From NCBI GenBank assembly GCA_022393335.1, contig JAJEKB010021607.1:1094113-1158112 (forward strand): a stretch of DNA of 64,000 nucleotides, in the 5' to 3' direction. Made by a program: the position numbers and the translations under genes. Positions 24,201 to 35,673 of this stretch are shown here, one piece after another. The stretch comes from Macrotrachela quadricornifera. Lineage: Eukaryota; Rotifera; Eurotatoria; Philodinida; Philodinidae. Every line of letters starts with the position of its first letter. Within the stretch, counting starts at the first letter, position 1. The notes beneath the pieces were generated by a model. That model searched no databases, was not told the origin of the DNA, and was given only the letters and a program-made list of their open reading frames with translations.

Positions 24201-25756
24201 ATTCATTTATCTATAGATACCCTTCCATTGTTAGTATCAGGTAAAAATAAATAAATCAAAACGAAAAAATTGATTTTAATTTGATGTATATTTCTATCAA
24301 AAATTATTATTCAACTTTTATTTCATTAATTTTCATAATCAAACTGAAAAAAACTGTACATTAATCTAAATGATTATTCTATATAAAATATAGAGAGATG
24401 AAATTAAACGGATTATCGTATACATTCAAACTTGATAAATCAACAGTTGAAAATGAAAGATCGTTTTCTGTTTCTGAAACAATCATTCATCAAAGTAATG
24501 CGAATGACTCATTAGAAAAGAACGTAGGATAAAATATGATAAGTCATCAAAATAATTCTTTTCTACTTTACATTTGATTGCATTAGTTTTCCTTAATCTA
24601 TAACTTTATTCTATTTTATTATACATGTTCGTGCATAAATGTTTTCTTAAACATTTTAGAAAAAGGAAGATCAGTACTATATTGAGTATTCATGTTTTTC
24701 TCTGTGAGTAAATCTTAAAGAAACAACTCATATGAGTATCCACTATAGTATACAAGAAATATAAATATACATAAAAATGTTCGAGTATTTATATTAGTAA
24801 TTCGAGTGCTCATATCGACAAGTCGTATTCACTTGATGAGTATCTCCACTAGGGTCATCTATTTTTGAAATGTTCTACCATTCCTGTGTCTTTCAATTAT
24901 ATTTTTCATATTCTTTTGCTTTATAAATAGATAAAATAATAGAATAAATTCATTTTTGCTGGCTCACTTATTTTTTATTTATCATGCAATCGTCGTCATG
25001 TCTATTTATTAAGTTTTCTTTTAAATCAGTCATATAATCACAACAATGACAATAGAAATAAAAAAAATATTGACATATTATTCAGCTATATCTTTTAATT
25101 GTTATTATTATAGTCATAGATATTCTGTGAGCAGCAAGTGCTGACTATTTGCTGCTCTGGCGAGTCAGTTATGAAACTGAGGACAGAGATATACATAAAG
25201 ACACATGACAACTGTACAACATATCAATTTCATATTCAACATTTCTCATAAATGCGATCATTGTACGGAATTTCAATGATTTATTAGATAGTCTTTATTC
25301 AGTTCTATTTAAAGTCCTGCCTACCATTCAGAACATTTTCTACATGCGTACGATAACTGTTTACGATGATTTCAATATTGCAACATACGCTCCTTGAAGT
25401 TTTCCAGAATACTTCCTGTGCTATCGAGAATCTGATTCCACCAATGGATAGAGTTCGTCGAGTTGTACTTGGAACGCTATCTAGGCGAATCCAGGCCGGA
25501 ATTACTTGAATCTGATGCTCACTTCACCTACGTAAATCCTTTGGAGAATTCATATGAACTTTTCTAGAATATCTTCAGCTACACTATATAAATAATTTTC
25601 TAGTTTACAGTGTGATACTTTCGCTGGCAAATCGACACTGACAACGTCGATATTCGTGCGTATCAAAAGATTGCGACTAGTAGAACATTAAGTCTAGTAT
25701 CTAATATAGTTTTAGCTTGGATTAAGAAACAAAGTTTCATCGCAAATAGATCATAC
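21223..25756. other. Long intergenic region
   Basis: It contains the inverted-repeat element at about 21845-22402. The remainder is AT-rich and I support no gene in it. A few frames of 60-70 codons (for example in 23336-23545) have no domain or splice support. Confidence 0.4.
21845..22402. repeat. Diverged foldback element, about 560 bp
   Basis: The left arm (near 21873-22000) and the right arm (near 22200-22370) are inverted copies. AATAACTTTTGATAGAAGCA at 21879-21898 is matched by its complement ending near 22367. The GATAGAG, AGACAA-AAAGAC and TCGAAT blocks follow in the same order in both arms. Pairing is interrupted by many substitutions, so the element is old. The frames in it are by-products of the arms. 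Confidence 0.7.
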
Positions 25757-25898
25757 CTTGATTACATGGTGAACGAGGAACGGCAGCAATGAATCCTAAA
25801 AGTTGAGAAAAAGTGATTGTACCCTCCATATTACGTGTATGTTCGTGCCAATCTCGAATAGTAAAATCGTCAAAAGGAGAAGGTGGTGCAAAAGACAT
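25757..25898 (-). CDS. Isolated first exon of an unknown gene
   Basis: The ATG at 25898 opens 47 codons plus one base to a donor (CAAG before GTATGATC at 25756). The peptide begins MSFAPPSPFDDFTIRDW and shows no known domain. A good TATA box (TATAAAAG at 25944-25937) lies 39 nt upstream, which supports a real 5' end. I could not find a matching downstream exon within several hundred bases below 25756. The gene is therefore either continued by small exons I cannot see or truncated. Confidence 0.45.
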
Positions 25899-27784
25899 TA
25901 TGGTGTTTGATATTTCTCGTTATCACAACACATTTGCTTTTATACCCAAAATAACTATTTCATGAATTAATTCATTTGGTAATCCAAAGATGTTTTGTAA
26001 ATTAATTGTTTTGAATTCAGCTCAAAGAATGCATAGCAATAAAATATAAATGCTGCCTTATGTAATTACGCCATCTAATTCTTCCCTCTTCTTAACGGTT
26101 GTTCAAATGAGCCAATTAATTTTTTTTCCTTTCCTATCATTATCATTATACGAGGTGTATATTCTCTATATATTCATTAATAGGTCATGCGCACCAAGTA
26201 GAAATACGAATATTTTTCACTGGGTAAGTGAATAACTTGCATTGCGAGACTATTTAAATAAGTATTAGTTGAAATTCAATGTATATCTCGATAGAAGACA
26301 GAAAGCAATACATTTTCAACAAACATTTACAGTATATTTACTAGCAAGGTCACCATGTAAAATTAGGTACTATTCTATGAGTCAAAGAAAAAATAACAGA
26401 TTTCTAAAACGAATAAACTGAGAGAGCAAAAACATACAAAAATTGACCTAGCTGAAATTCTTACGATACAAATAGAGCAATACAGGTATTTTAAACGGTC
26501 TTCATCCTTTGATGATAATGTCCATCTAATGAAGGTCCCTATCACATGTATATTTCAGTCTTTAAGGAAAGAATTTGTTTGTGTATGAAATTTATAACAA
26601 ATAGTTTCGTCATACTTCTAACGCTGAAGATATTCACAAAGCGACTAAGTTAAGCAAAGTCATACCTTTTAAGAAGTACCAGTAATAAAAATTTTTTAGC
26701 CTCCAAATTTTAAATATTGAAAACCTAAGTTCAATCTGCCGCTGACGCTATATACTGAAGAAAACACTTTTTTACCAGTTGATAAAAATTTCGTTTCTGT
26801 ATCGATCTTTTTCGAAAAATAAATTCGTCATCAAATACAGCTCATGGTATTTGTTAAGGATTTTTTTACTGTTAAAAGCAGTCATGGTCACGACGATTGT
26901 TTAAAGATGAAACGCTTAGAACGCAAATATGACATGAAAAAATTTCATTCGAAGCCATTCAAGTGACTTTGGATATCTAAATAGTTTTTTTATCTTGGTT
27001 ACATTCTCTAATAACATCTCTTAGTCGGGCCAACTGTGCAACTATTATTCCGTGTTTGACCAGAATAATTACCTATTGTATTTTGTATTATTGAAAAAGA
27101 AAGTGAAAGTATTTTGAATGTCATAAAAGATAATTGCTGCATTTAAAGAGAAATAACACCTTATTTTAGTGAAGAAAACAACTATAATTCGATGATAATC
27201 GAAGCACTTTTTATTAAGAATATATTATATTAAGGCAATAAGAATGTCAATATGTATATAAATGCATTTATTCATGATATTTGTCCATTAAGTCTCCATT
27301 GTTTTCGGAAGTTTTAGTTTGTCTTTTACCAAGATAGAATGTAACTACTTTTGTCATGATCATTAGCCATGATACATCCTTTTCTTTCTCATGTTGTTGT
27401 TTTCATTCACACTTCTCTCACTTGTCTTTTTCCTCCTCTCACATTTTTCGTTGTTCGCGTTTGATTTTGAGCAGGAGAGAATGTGTTGGAACATAATGCA
27501 TCAATGAGAAGACGTAGGAAGCCGCGGGTACATATTGTTTTGTTTTCGTGTGTTTTCGTGATGATGTGCTGACATTCTTCGTGTTTTATTATGGAATAAA
27601 CTTCTCCTTCTTCACAACTTCTATTAAAACTTCTTATTACATTGTTCTTATCGCATTTTGGTAGTTACATATAGAGATAAGACATTGAATCCCGACAAGA
27701 TATTCAATGATACATAACACACACGAGGATACTTATAAGATATCAAACTATTTCAGAGTACACACATTTAAGTGAAATATATTC
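25899..27784. other. Intergenic region
   Basis: Apart from the TATA box at 25937-25944, I see no gene. The right part (about 27480-27780) is the likely promoter and 5' untranslated side of the F-box exon. Confidence 0.4.
25937..25944 (-). promoter_or_regulatory. Probable TATA box
   Basis: TATAAAAG on the minus strand, 39 nt before the ATG of the small exon at 25898. Spacing and sequence fit a core promoter. Confidence 0.45.
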
Positions 27785-27958
27785 ATGTTACAAACAACTG
27801 CATCAATTTCTAACAAGATGGTTCCATCGCTTCAAACATTACCGGTGGAATTGGTTTACCGAATTCTCGATAACCTTGAACTAAAAACAATTTTTTTGTC
27901 TTGCCGTAGTGTCTGCACAAAGCTCAATACAATCATAGATACGTACCATCCATATCAG
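27785..27958 (+). CDS. F-box protein, first exon only
   Basis: This exon encodes 58 residues. An F-box (about 16-55) is recognisable by LQTLPVELVYRILDNLEL followed by the Cys-Arg-x-Val-Cys segment. F-boxes dock substrate adaptors to the Skp1-cullin ubiquitin ligase. The exon ends at CAG before GTAATC in phase 0. No following exon with leucine-rich or other substrate-binding repeats is apparent before the repeats at 28412 and 29113, so the gene may have been cut by insertions or be a fragment. Confidence 0.6.
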
Positions 27959-29112
27959 GTAATCTTTCTTTTTTTTATAAAATGACATGTTTTTCATCTT
28001 TCCGATGCTTCATTTTCTTCTTTCTGACTTTAAAGGAATATGTTTCATAGAACAGAATTCTCTAGTTGAGAGTATTATATGAATAAGAAATTTCACAGGA
28101 ATATTCATAAACGTTATCAAAAATTGTTTAAATTTCATAATGCTCTATGAAATCTGGGAAAATATAGGAACATAGATATCAAATTTTGCGAGATTTCGAA
28201 ACTACATTTTCTCAACTAGATAACATGCGAGTTTCACTAAACTGTGAAATGTAGTACAAAGCATGCCTTGAAACGAGTTACTCAGCTCAGAAAGTTTTTG
28301 TTCAGGACCGATCGAGCCTAAATTTATGTTGGGTCATCTAGTTTGAACTTAATTTCTTTTTACATGGAAAATTTTCCACGTAAGTAAAAGGAAAAAATAA
28401 CGACAGTTAACGCGTGTGTAAAGACTCGCTCAGCTTTTTCTTGCAGAAATTGTCTTTCTAGATTACCGTCAAGCTATTTATTTATAAAATTAAAAAAACC
28501 GGAGTCACATTCAAGTTCCTCGGCCTCAACTGCCTTTGATCAAACATCATAAAAACAAATGTTTTCGCTAAAAACTTGTCGTTTGTTTAAAAAAGTGAGC
28601 TTCAAAAATTTTTAGAAAACTGACTTCAGATTTGAATGCTTCCTTTCCTGATTACTCTTTGATCAACCCTTATAAAAAAAATCTCTTTTATATCTTTACC
28701 TAATTCTTGCACTAAACAGTGAAATGCGGACACACAACCAAGGAATCAGACAATTTATGTTTGTAAGACTCTTCTCTACAAGAAAGAGAATAATATTAAT
28801 CGATTAATAAAGACTGAAATAAATTGAAATCTATCTTCAAATCTCAACAAATGAATATTAACCAAAACTAAATAGCATAGTTCTAATCGCGTTTATTCTA
28901 TTTTTCATCAAAATTTTCGCATGGTTGATGTGCCTTGTAATTGATAAAAATCAAGAAGCTTCACTATACAAATACTTTTACATTTTAATACAGCCAATAA
29001 AAACAAAAAGAGAGCTTATTCACTTCGATGGCACTATTCATCCAAAAGAGGAAAAATTGATATCACGATACTTCGGAATTCGAGTAAGATATCGTGCTTT
29101 CTTCGTTCTTTA
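27959..29112. other. Downstream of F-box exon, no clear exons
   Basis: I could not identify a continuation of the F-box gene. The middle is the dispersed repeat copy at 28412-28792. Confidence 0.4.
28412..28792 (+). repeat. Dispersed non-autonomous DNA element, copy 2
   Basis: Same element and orientation as 4478-4846. Shared blocks include AAGACTCGCTCAGCT, TTTATAAAATTAAAAAAACC, TTCAAGTTCCTCG, CATAAAAACAAATG, and the end AAGACTCTTCTCTAC followed by AAGAAAGAGAATA. Confidence 0.75.
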
Positions 29113-29990
29113 GAGTACAGTTGGGGACAAGAGTTTAAGCGAAATTGGTTTTTCACTGGGTTTTTTTCACATTTCTTTTTTCAAATTTTTTTCTTGACAT
29201 TATGAAGTACGGAGTGATTCAAATGGTGATATAGATAGTACGAGAAGACTTCATCTATCTATATAAATTTTTCATAGTTAAAATAGTTTTTACTCATGCG
29301 AAAATGTTTTAGTGTTTTCCAATATTTCGCATTTCCAAACCGAGAGAATTGTGCTAAAATAAAAACAAAATATTTCAATCGATAGAGAATTTCACACTCT
29401 ATCAGTTGCTACAAAAAGACATTTTGCCAAAATCGATTTTTACCTTTAAAAATCTCTATTCAGTGAGAATAGTCGAAACATACAGATTGTTTTTCCTGTG
29501 AAAACAATAAAAAAGGAAAATTAATTGCATTTTCCAAAACAAAGTTTCAGAAAAATAGCCTGAGAAGTCGATGATATTCGAACTTCAGATACACCATTTT
29601 GTGCAGTTTTGCATGCTCTTTCTAATAGTATACAATACATCGCAACAAGAGTAATTGCGACCGAAGTATTAACTACATTTTTTCATATGTTCCGGCTATT
29701 CTCACTTAATAGAGATTTTTGAAGGTGAAAATCGACTTTGGGTAAAAATCTTTCTTGTAGCAACTGATAGAGCGTGAAATACTAGAAAGCATTAAAAGCT
29801 ATTTTCGCATGAGTAAAAACTATTTTAATTATGAAAAATCTATATAGATAGATGGAGTCCTCTCGTAAAGTACATCATGTAGATGGCCTCGCGTACTACC
29901 TATATCACCATTTGAATCATGTCCGTATCTCATAATGTCAAGAAAAAAATTCTAAAAACCAATTTGGCTTAAACTTTTGTCCTCGGACGT
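29113..29990. repeat. Foldback element of about 880 bp
   Basis: The left arm (29113-29430) is mirrored by the right arm (29700-29990). Examples: GATTCAAATGGTGATATAG on the left against CTATATCACCATTTGAATC on the right, and AAAATAGTTTTTACTCATGC against GCATGAGTAAAAACTATTTT. The arms differ by indels, including an extra segment in the right arm near 29870-29895. It has no coding capacity. Confidence 0.85.
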
Positions 29991-31908
29991 AAATGAAATT
30001 TTGATTTTGAACTTTGATTTAGATAGAGCGATTTGATATGTATAGTTCACAGGTCCGTCTAACTAAGTTGAAGATCAAAATCAAAAATTTACCTAGATAG
30101 CAGATCATTATCATATATTCTTTCTCTTGTTTTTTGAAGATAATTACTTTTAAAAAGATTTTGTCTTATACATTATTGAAAAAAAAGACATTCCGACTTC
30201 TTCTCTTTCAATTAGTAGAAACCCCAGATCGTGAGTTATTATCAATCTCGAGATATTTGCCTTATACTTACCCCTTTTTAATTCCGACGCCAGCAATAAT
30301 TACCCATTGCGCAGATTGATACAGGCAGACTCTTGGGACCATTAAAAAGCGTGAGAAATGCTGATTAGAGACTGTCACAGACAATTTCAAGGTACTATCA
30401 TACATCATATTTAACTCAAATCTAGTTAAAATATCGATAGAGCATTTCCTTGTTAAAATTTTACGCTCAAAATTAAGGCATGATCCTGTTGTATATTCAA
30501 ATATACATAACAAGGACAACTTTTTAGGTAATTAGCAACAATAGGTATATCTTGTTCCACATTTTATTTCTGTAGAGACTGCGCTAACAACTTTTTCAAA
30601 TAGAATTTTTATTTTCAATAGTCAGACCGTAAATTCTCATATTATTATTCATGAGAACAAGTACAATTAAGCTATTAATATCGTCTATTATCTATCTATC
30701 ACAGGAAGCATTCTTTGTTTTCAAAATTGATTTACTTTTTCGAATGATAATGATTTTCATTTTTGTATCGTTACGTCAAGAATATCGAGGATAGCTTTAT
30801 CGTGATATGCTACGCAGAAATTTTCTATTTACATTTAATTTACAAAGTGAAGATAATTAAACACCCAATTCTTAAATCTAACAAATCGTGTAAAAAGATT
30901 AATTCATGCGATCGATGAGTGGAACATAATTATCGAGCGATGTATGGTTCAGTAGGTGTTATATTTAGCTTGCAATCAAGTGACTATGGGTTTAATTCTT
31001 AATTGAACCTGCCACTATAAAAATTGCCTTCTCGTTATTCACAGTATTCGAGTGTTATATTCTGGTTCGCTATGGTCTATTGGTTTTATTTCAATACAGT
31101 GATGATTAGTTTTTAACTTTTGGAAACGAAACTAATCGCGTTACGTTACATTGCATTAGACGCTCGGAGAAATATTACAAACTGGAAAATCATGACATGA
31201 GTAGTTCCAATTACTTTTTGTGCATAGTAGTGCATAAGTATTTTGATAAATATTTTAGAGAAAACGATAGAATGAGTATTTTAAATAGGAATATAGCAGA
31301 CGCGAACGAAATTTAATTATCTGTTATTCACTCTTAATCAGAGTCATTTCTTCGTTGGTTGTAACAAAAATTATTTAAACACTATTTTTAATCACCAAGA
31401 ACCGAACATGTCAACAAAAGTTAACATTACAACGAATCCAAGCGTTTATATATGTTACAAAACAATTTCACATAAATTATCTCAATATTTTAAAAACTTC
31501 TTCGAATCATAAAAATAATAAAACGAAGAAATGTATGAGAAAACCAGTCGAATTTTCGTGAATATATACAACCTTATTTTTTTTCTCCGAGTTCTACAAT
31601 CATAAAAACTGCTAAGAATATTCCAAAACAATTATTTCAGCATACTTTTCAGTTTTCTGTTTATTAAAAACCATTTTCGAACTGTGGAGAAGATTCTTAA
31701 CTAGATCTAATGCTTATTTGAAGACTCCCTGAAAATTACTAAGAATTTTCAAAATATTAGACAATTTCCACCTTGCCAAACGAACTTTTAAAATATTAGT
31801 AAAACCTCGAAAAAAACCCAGTAATTGCACCAATGTGAGGAACACAAATAAATCTAAAAATATCGCAAAAATATTTTAAAGCACCGTGTCAAAATTCCGG
31901 GGTAAAAT
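29991..31908. other. Intergenic region
   Basis: No gene is supported. A stretch near 30943-31015 resembles a decayed tRNA or tRNA-derived SINE (box-A-like GGTTCAGTAGGTGTTA, box-B-like GGGTTTAATTC) but does not fold as a tRNA. Confidence 0.4.
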
Positions 31909-32009
31909 CTTATCGCCAACTCAGCATTTCGCCAATTGTACTTTTCGCCAATTGGCGAATTTCATACTAGCAATTCGCCAAATTGGCGAAAGTGAGGATT
32001 GGCGATAAG
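31909..32009. repeat. 101-bp MITE with TTCGCCAATT motifs
   Basis: The ends are CTTATCGCCAA and TTGGCGATAAG, exactly complementary, with pairing extending to about 29 bp with mismatches. The body holds repeated TTCGCCAATT/AATTGGCGAA words in both orientations. It lies directly upstream of the broken first leucine-rich unit, within the span that unit should occupy. Confidence 0.7.
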
Positions 32010-32036
32010 ACATAAGTCCCAAAATTCCAGACAACT

Positions 32037-32078
32037 AAGTTTTCACAACATCTAGCTGATTTCTTACGAGATAACAAG
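32037..32078 (+). pseudogene. Broken leucine-rich-repeat exon with a dead splice donor
   Basis: The last 42 nt of a repeat unit (ending CTTACGAGATAACAAG) are intact, but the first half is missing, replaced by unrelated DNA next to the MITE at 31909-32009. The following intron copy begins ATGATTCT instead of GTGATTCT, so it cannot be spliced normally. The change creates an ATG in frame with the next exon. Confidence 0.7.
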
Positions 32079-32138
32079 ATGATTCTCATTTTCTCTTCTT
32101 TATCTCTCTTTCATATTTATCTTTCTCTCTATTTGCAG

Positions 32139-33346
32139 ACACTCACTTGCCTGAGTCTTTGGAATAATCAGATTCGAGATGTTGGAGTACAATATCTCGC
32201 TAATACTTTACGAGATAACAAGGTGATTCTCATTTTCTCCTCGTTATCTCTCTCTCATATTTATCTTTTTCTTTATTTACAGACACTCTCTAAGTTGTAT
32301 CTTTTCGAAGATCAAATTGGAGATGTTGGAGCACAACATCTCGCTAATGCCTTACGAAATAACAAGGTGATTCTCATTTTCTCCTCGTTATCTCTCTCTT
32401 TTATTCATCTTTTTCTCTGTTTACAGACACTCACTAAGCTATATCTTTTCAAAGATCAAATTGGAGATGTCGGAACACAACATCTCGCTAATGCTTTACG
32501 AGATAACAAGGTGATTCTCATTTTCTCTCTCTCTCATATTTATCTTTCTCTCTATCTACAGACACTCACTGAGCTGTATTTTTCGCATAATCAAATTGGA
32601 GGTGTTGGAGCACAATATCTCGCTGATGCCTTACGAAATAACGAGGTGATTCTCATTTCCTCTCTCTCTCATATTTGTCTTTCTTTCTATTCACAGACAC
32701 TCACTGAGCTTTATCTCTCGGATAATCAAATTGGAGATGTTGGAGCACAATATCTTGCTGATGCCTTACGAGATAATAAGGTGATTCTCATTTCCTCTCT
32801 CTCTCTCTCATATTTATCTTTCTCTATTCACAGACACTCAATAAGCTGTTTCTTGGGAATAATCAAATTGGAGATGTTGGAGCACAACATCTCGCTAATG
32901 CCTTACGAGATAACAAAGTGATTCTCATTTCCTCTCTCTCTCTCATATTTATCTTTCTCTCTATTCACAGACACTCACTGTGCTGTATCTTTCGAATAAT
33001 CAAATTAAAGACGTTGGAGCACAATATCTCGCTAATGCTCTAAGAGATAACAAGGTGATTCTTACTTCGTCTTCCTGATCTCTTTCTCATATTTATCTTT
33101 CTCTTTATTCAGACACTCATTGTGTTGCATCTGTGGAATAATCAAATTAGAGATGTTGGAGCAAAATATCTCGCTGATGCTTTACAAGATAACAAGGTGA
33201 TTCTCATTTCCTCTTCTCGATCTCTCTCGTATATTTATCTTTCTCTCTATTCACAGACACTTAAGGAATTGTATCTCTTGTATAATAACGTTATTCGCTC
33301 GTCACTTAAAGAAAAACTGCAGTCAAAAGACTGTCGATTGGATTAA
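32139..33346 (+). CDS. Leucine-rich-repeat protein; one 84-nt exon per repeat
   Basis: Nine exons: 32139-32222, 32283-32366, 32427-32510, 32562-32645, 32697-32780, 32834-32917, 32971-33054, 33113-33196 and 33257-33346. The first eight are exactly 84 nt, phase 0, and each encodes one 28-residue ribonuclease-inhibitor/NLR-type leucine-rich repeat (consensus L-x-L-x-x-N-Q-I-x-D-V-G-A-x-x-L-A-x-A-L). The ninth encodes a diverged repeat and a 10-residue tail ending in TAA. The introns (51-60 nt) all start GTGATTCT and end CAG, and are near-copies of one another. Two of 53 nt shift the frame, so splicing is required for the full array. Before it, 32037-32078 is half of another repeat whose donor has changed from GT to AT. 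The N-terminus (NACHT or other) is absent, so this is a 5'-truncated gene or one with a new start. The products of such arrays bind proteins. Confidence 0.85.
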
Positions 33347-34304
33347 TAATTGCTTTTGTTGTTTTTTAATTGCTAACTAATAAATAATTCCCTTTGAATT
33401 CTTTTGTTCTCTGTTTTTATTCTATTAATGCGTGCGCGCGCGATCAGAGATACCTCTGGATTAGGATGGCGCGATTGTCTCATGCTATAGACAAATCTCC
33501 GCACCTTCTAGAGAAAGATACGAAGACCAAATGGTTGATGGTGTTATCATAATAGGTCAGCATCTCTAGATCTTAAATCATTTAGAAGAAAAATAAAGAA
33601 AATTCATAGACAATATGATATCAACTAGCGAGAGCCCGTGCACATTGCACGGATGCTTTTTTCCTATAAAGCTTCAATCTATCCTTTAACTTTGATTTGG
33701 TAATAAACAATAAGACCGTTTGCATTATATATACTGGTAAACCTTATGGCTTTATACTCTTACGATACTACCTCTTAAAATTCTAGACAATGCAACCGTT
33801 GGCCTTTAACCCGGCATAGACTGACAGACAGACTCTGAACATTATATATACAGTTATTGTGTGATTACGAGATCCTAACAAGTGGAAATCATTAACAAGC
33901 ATCATAATATATTGTAACAGTTAACGTAGCTCTAATAGTATCATCTTGATGAGCAAACCATTATTTCATATGAGTGAAGGTACCTAGTATGGTTCGAGAC
34001 CATTATTGTAACCGTCAAAAAAAAAATCAATAAATTGATCAAAAGATGAAGCAGTGAGAAACAATTAATTAGCTTCATACAAGAGCATACGACTAATCAA
34101 TATATATTTATAATCGAACAGACCTAATCATCTAAATAGCTTACGAATAACTACATATTGGTTGAAATCAACCGTACTCTATTTAATATAAAAAATGACA
34201 TTGTTCAATAACATTAGCTATTTGGGTATCTGAAAGATAAGATGTTTGCCGGACATTAAACATTCCATTAAGTGTATTAAATATGAAAATCCGTTCAACA
34301 TAAC
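33347..34304. other. Non-coding, with a possible decayed Helitron-like segment
   Basis: Around 33627-33860 there is a GC-rich start (GCGAGAGCCCGTGC, with a small GTGCA/TGCAC hairpin) and an end with GACTGACAGACAGACTC followed by TATATATA. The same kind of tail occurs near 54090 and 54645. This suggests a rolling-circle-type non-autonomous element. There is no gene. Confidence 0.35.
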
Positions 34305-34925
34305 TAAGGTATGAAAAAAAAGGTTTGCGACATTTTTTCTATCAATATATCTTTGCAATTATTTGAGTAATATCAGCAAATAAATAGTCATTTAAAAGAG
34401 CATTTCAAAGTGTATTTATTGTGTAAAAATAAAGGTTTTAGCTTAAGAAGTGAGAGAGTCATGAAGGAAGTTTGTTACATGCGCTTTTTGGTTCTCCAAA
34501 AATAACGGGTGGGATAGATTAAAAAGTCACATTTTGAATTTCAATTTTTCATCACTTAATGCATTGTAGAAAAAAGACCAGATGTGTTACAAGATACAGC
34601 GTATGAAGCTCTACAATTTACAAAGTACAGCTGATTTTAATTGTGCACTTTTTGTTTTAAAACGAAGCGAAATTCTGCTCGACCGATTTTCCCCCGCTGT
34701 GAAAAGATTATTTTTTTTTTCTACACGAATAATTCACTTCATCTTTTCATCACTTAATACATTCTATTAATAAAAATAAAATATACTACAAGATGCAATT
34801 TGAAAAACTCTACAACTTACAAAGAACAATTTATTTGTTAAAATTGTTCAAGCAGTTGCAAAAAAATATCAATAGAAAAAAATGTCCCGAACTTTTTTCC
34901 ATACCTTATATTGTTCAAATAATAC
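34305..34925. repeat. Foldback element of about 620 bp with an internal direct repeat
   Basis: AAGGTATGAAAAAA and the GACATTTTTTCTATCAATAT block at the left (34307-34353) are mirrored by ATATCAATAGAAAAAAATGT and CATACCTTAT at the right (34867-34910). Inside, two direct copies of about 110 bp each begin TTTTCATCACTTAAT (34546 and 34743) and contain CTCTACAA-TTACAAAG. Confidence 0.7.
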
Positions 34926-35673
34926 TTGACGAGTTTTGATTTTATATCTATTGAATTCGATTAGATAATCAATCGAATATCATCTTTATTGATGATCGAT
35001 GATCAAACACTTAGAATAATGAGCGATGTTGACTTGCTCGATCTGGATGGTCCCATAAGAGCAAATATACAATCTACTTGGACATAACTACTCGTACTCA
35101 AGAATCCACTTGTTTCTGATATTATCAACGTTCATCGACATATTGTTCGAAAACAGATTAATATTTTGACATAAAACTACGACATCATTCTCATTATTTA
35201 CATTCTTTGTCAGACTGCCTCTCCTGATGGATATATCAAATTGTGTTTTATAAGATTCGACATCAATCTCGAAATATCAGCAGGCACATTGATATTCGAA
35301 GAATTGATTTTTTGTGCCTTTTTTATATCTATTATATTTATTCTTTTGAAATAAACTTCACATATAATATTGCAAATTGAAAAGAACTTCTCTTCTTTAA
35401 TTCTAACATATACAAAAACGAATTCTATAGAACAAAATATATATTTTTTGAGACATCATTTTAGTACGATTATTTAAAAAGAGTATTTATTTTCTCACAT
35501 ACTTTTGAGGTAATTGGCTTACGTTTTCAATTATAAATCTTTTCTTTTGTCATTATTTCACATTTAATTAACCAAAAGATATATAGAGAAGAGTATATTA
35601 CATGATAAAATGTTTCGGTGAAATATTAAGAAAATAAAATGATCATTAAATACTTTTTAATACATAAATGTCT
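34926..35673. other. Intergenic region
   Basis: No gene is seen. The right end is the 3' flank of the small gene that follows. Confidence 0.4.

Noticed and set aside
30943..31015. tRNA-like stretch with GGTTCAGTAGGTGTTA and GGGTTTAATTC
   Set aside because: The acceptor and T stems do not pair and the anticodon stem is only four pairs, so it is at most a decayed tRNA-derived SINE.
33122..33346. A separate 74-residue LRR protein starting at an ATG within an exon
   Set aside because: The frame is just unspliced reading of the last two exons and their intron. The exon pattern shows it belongs to the array.
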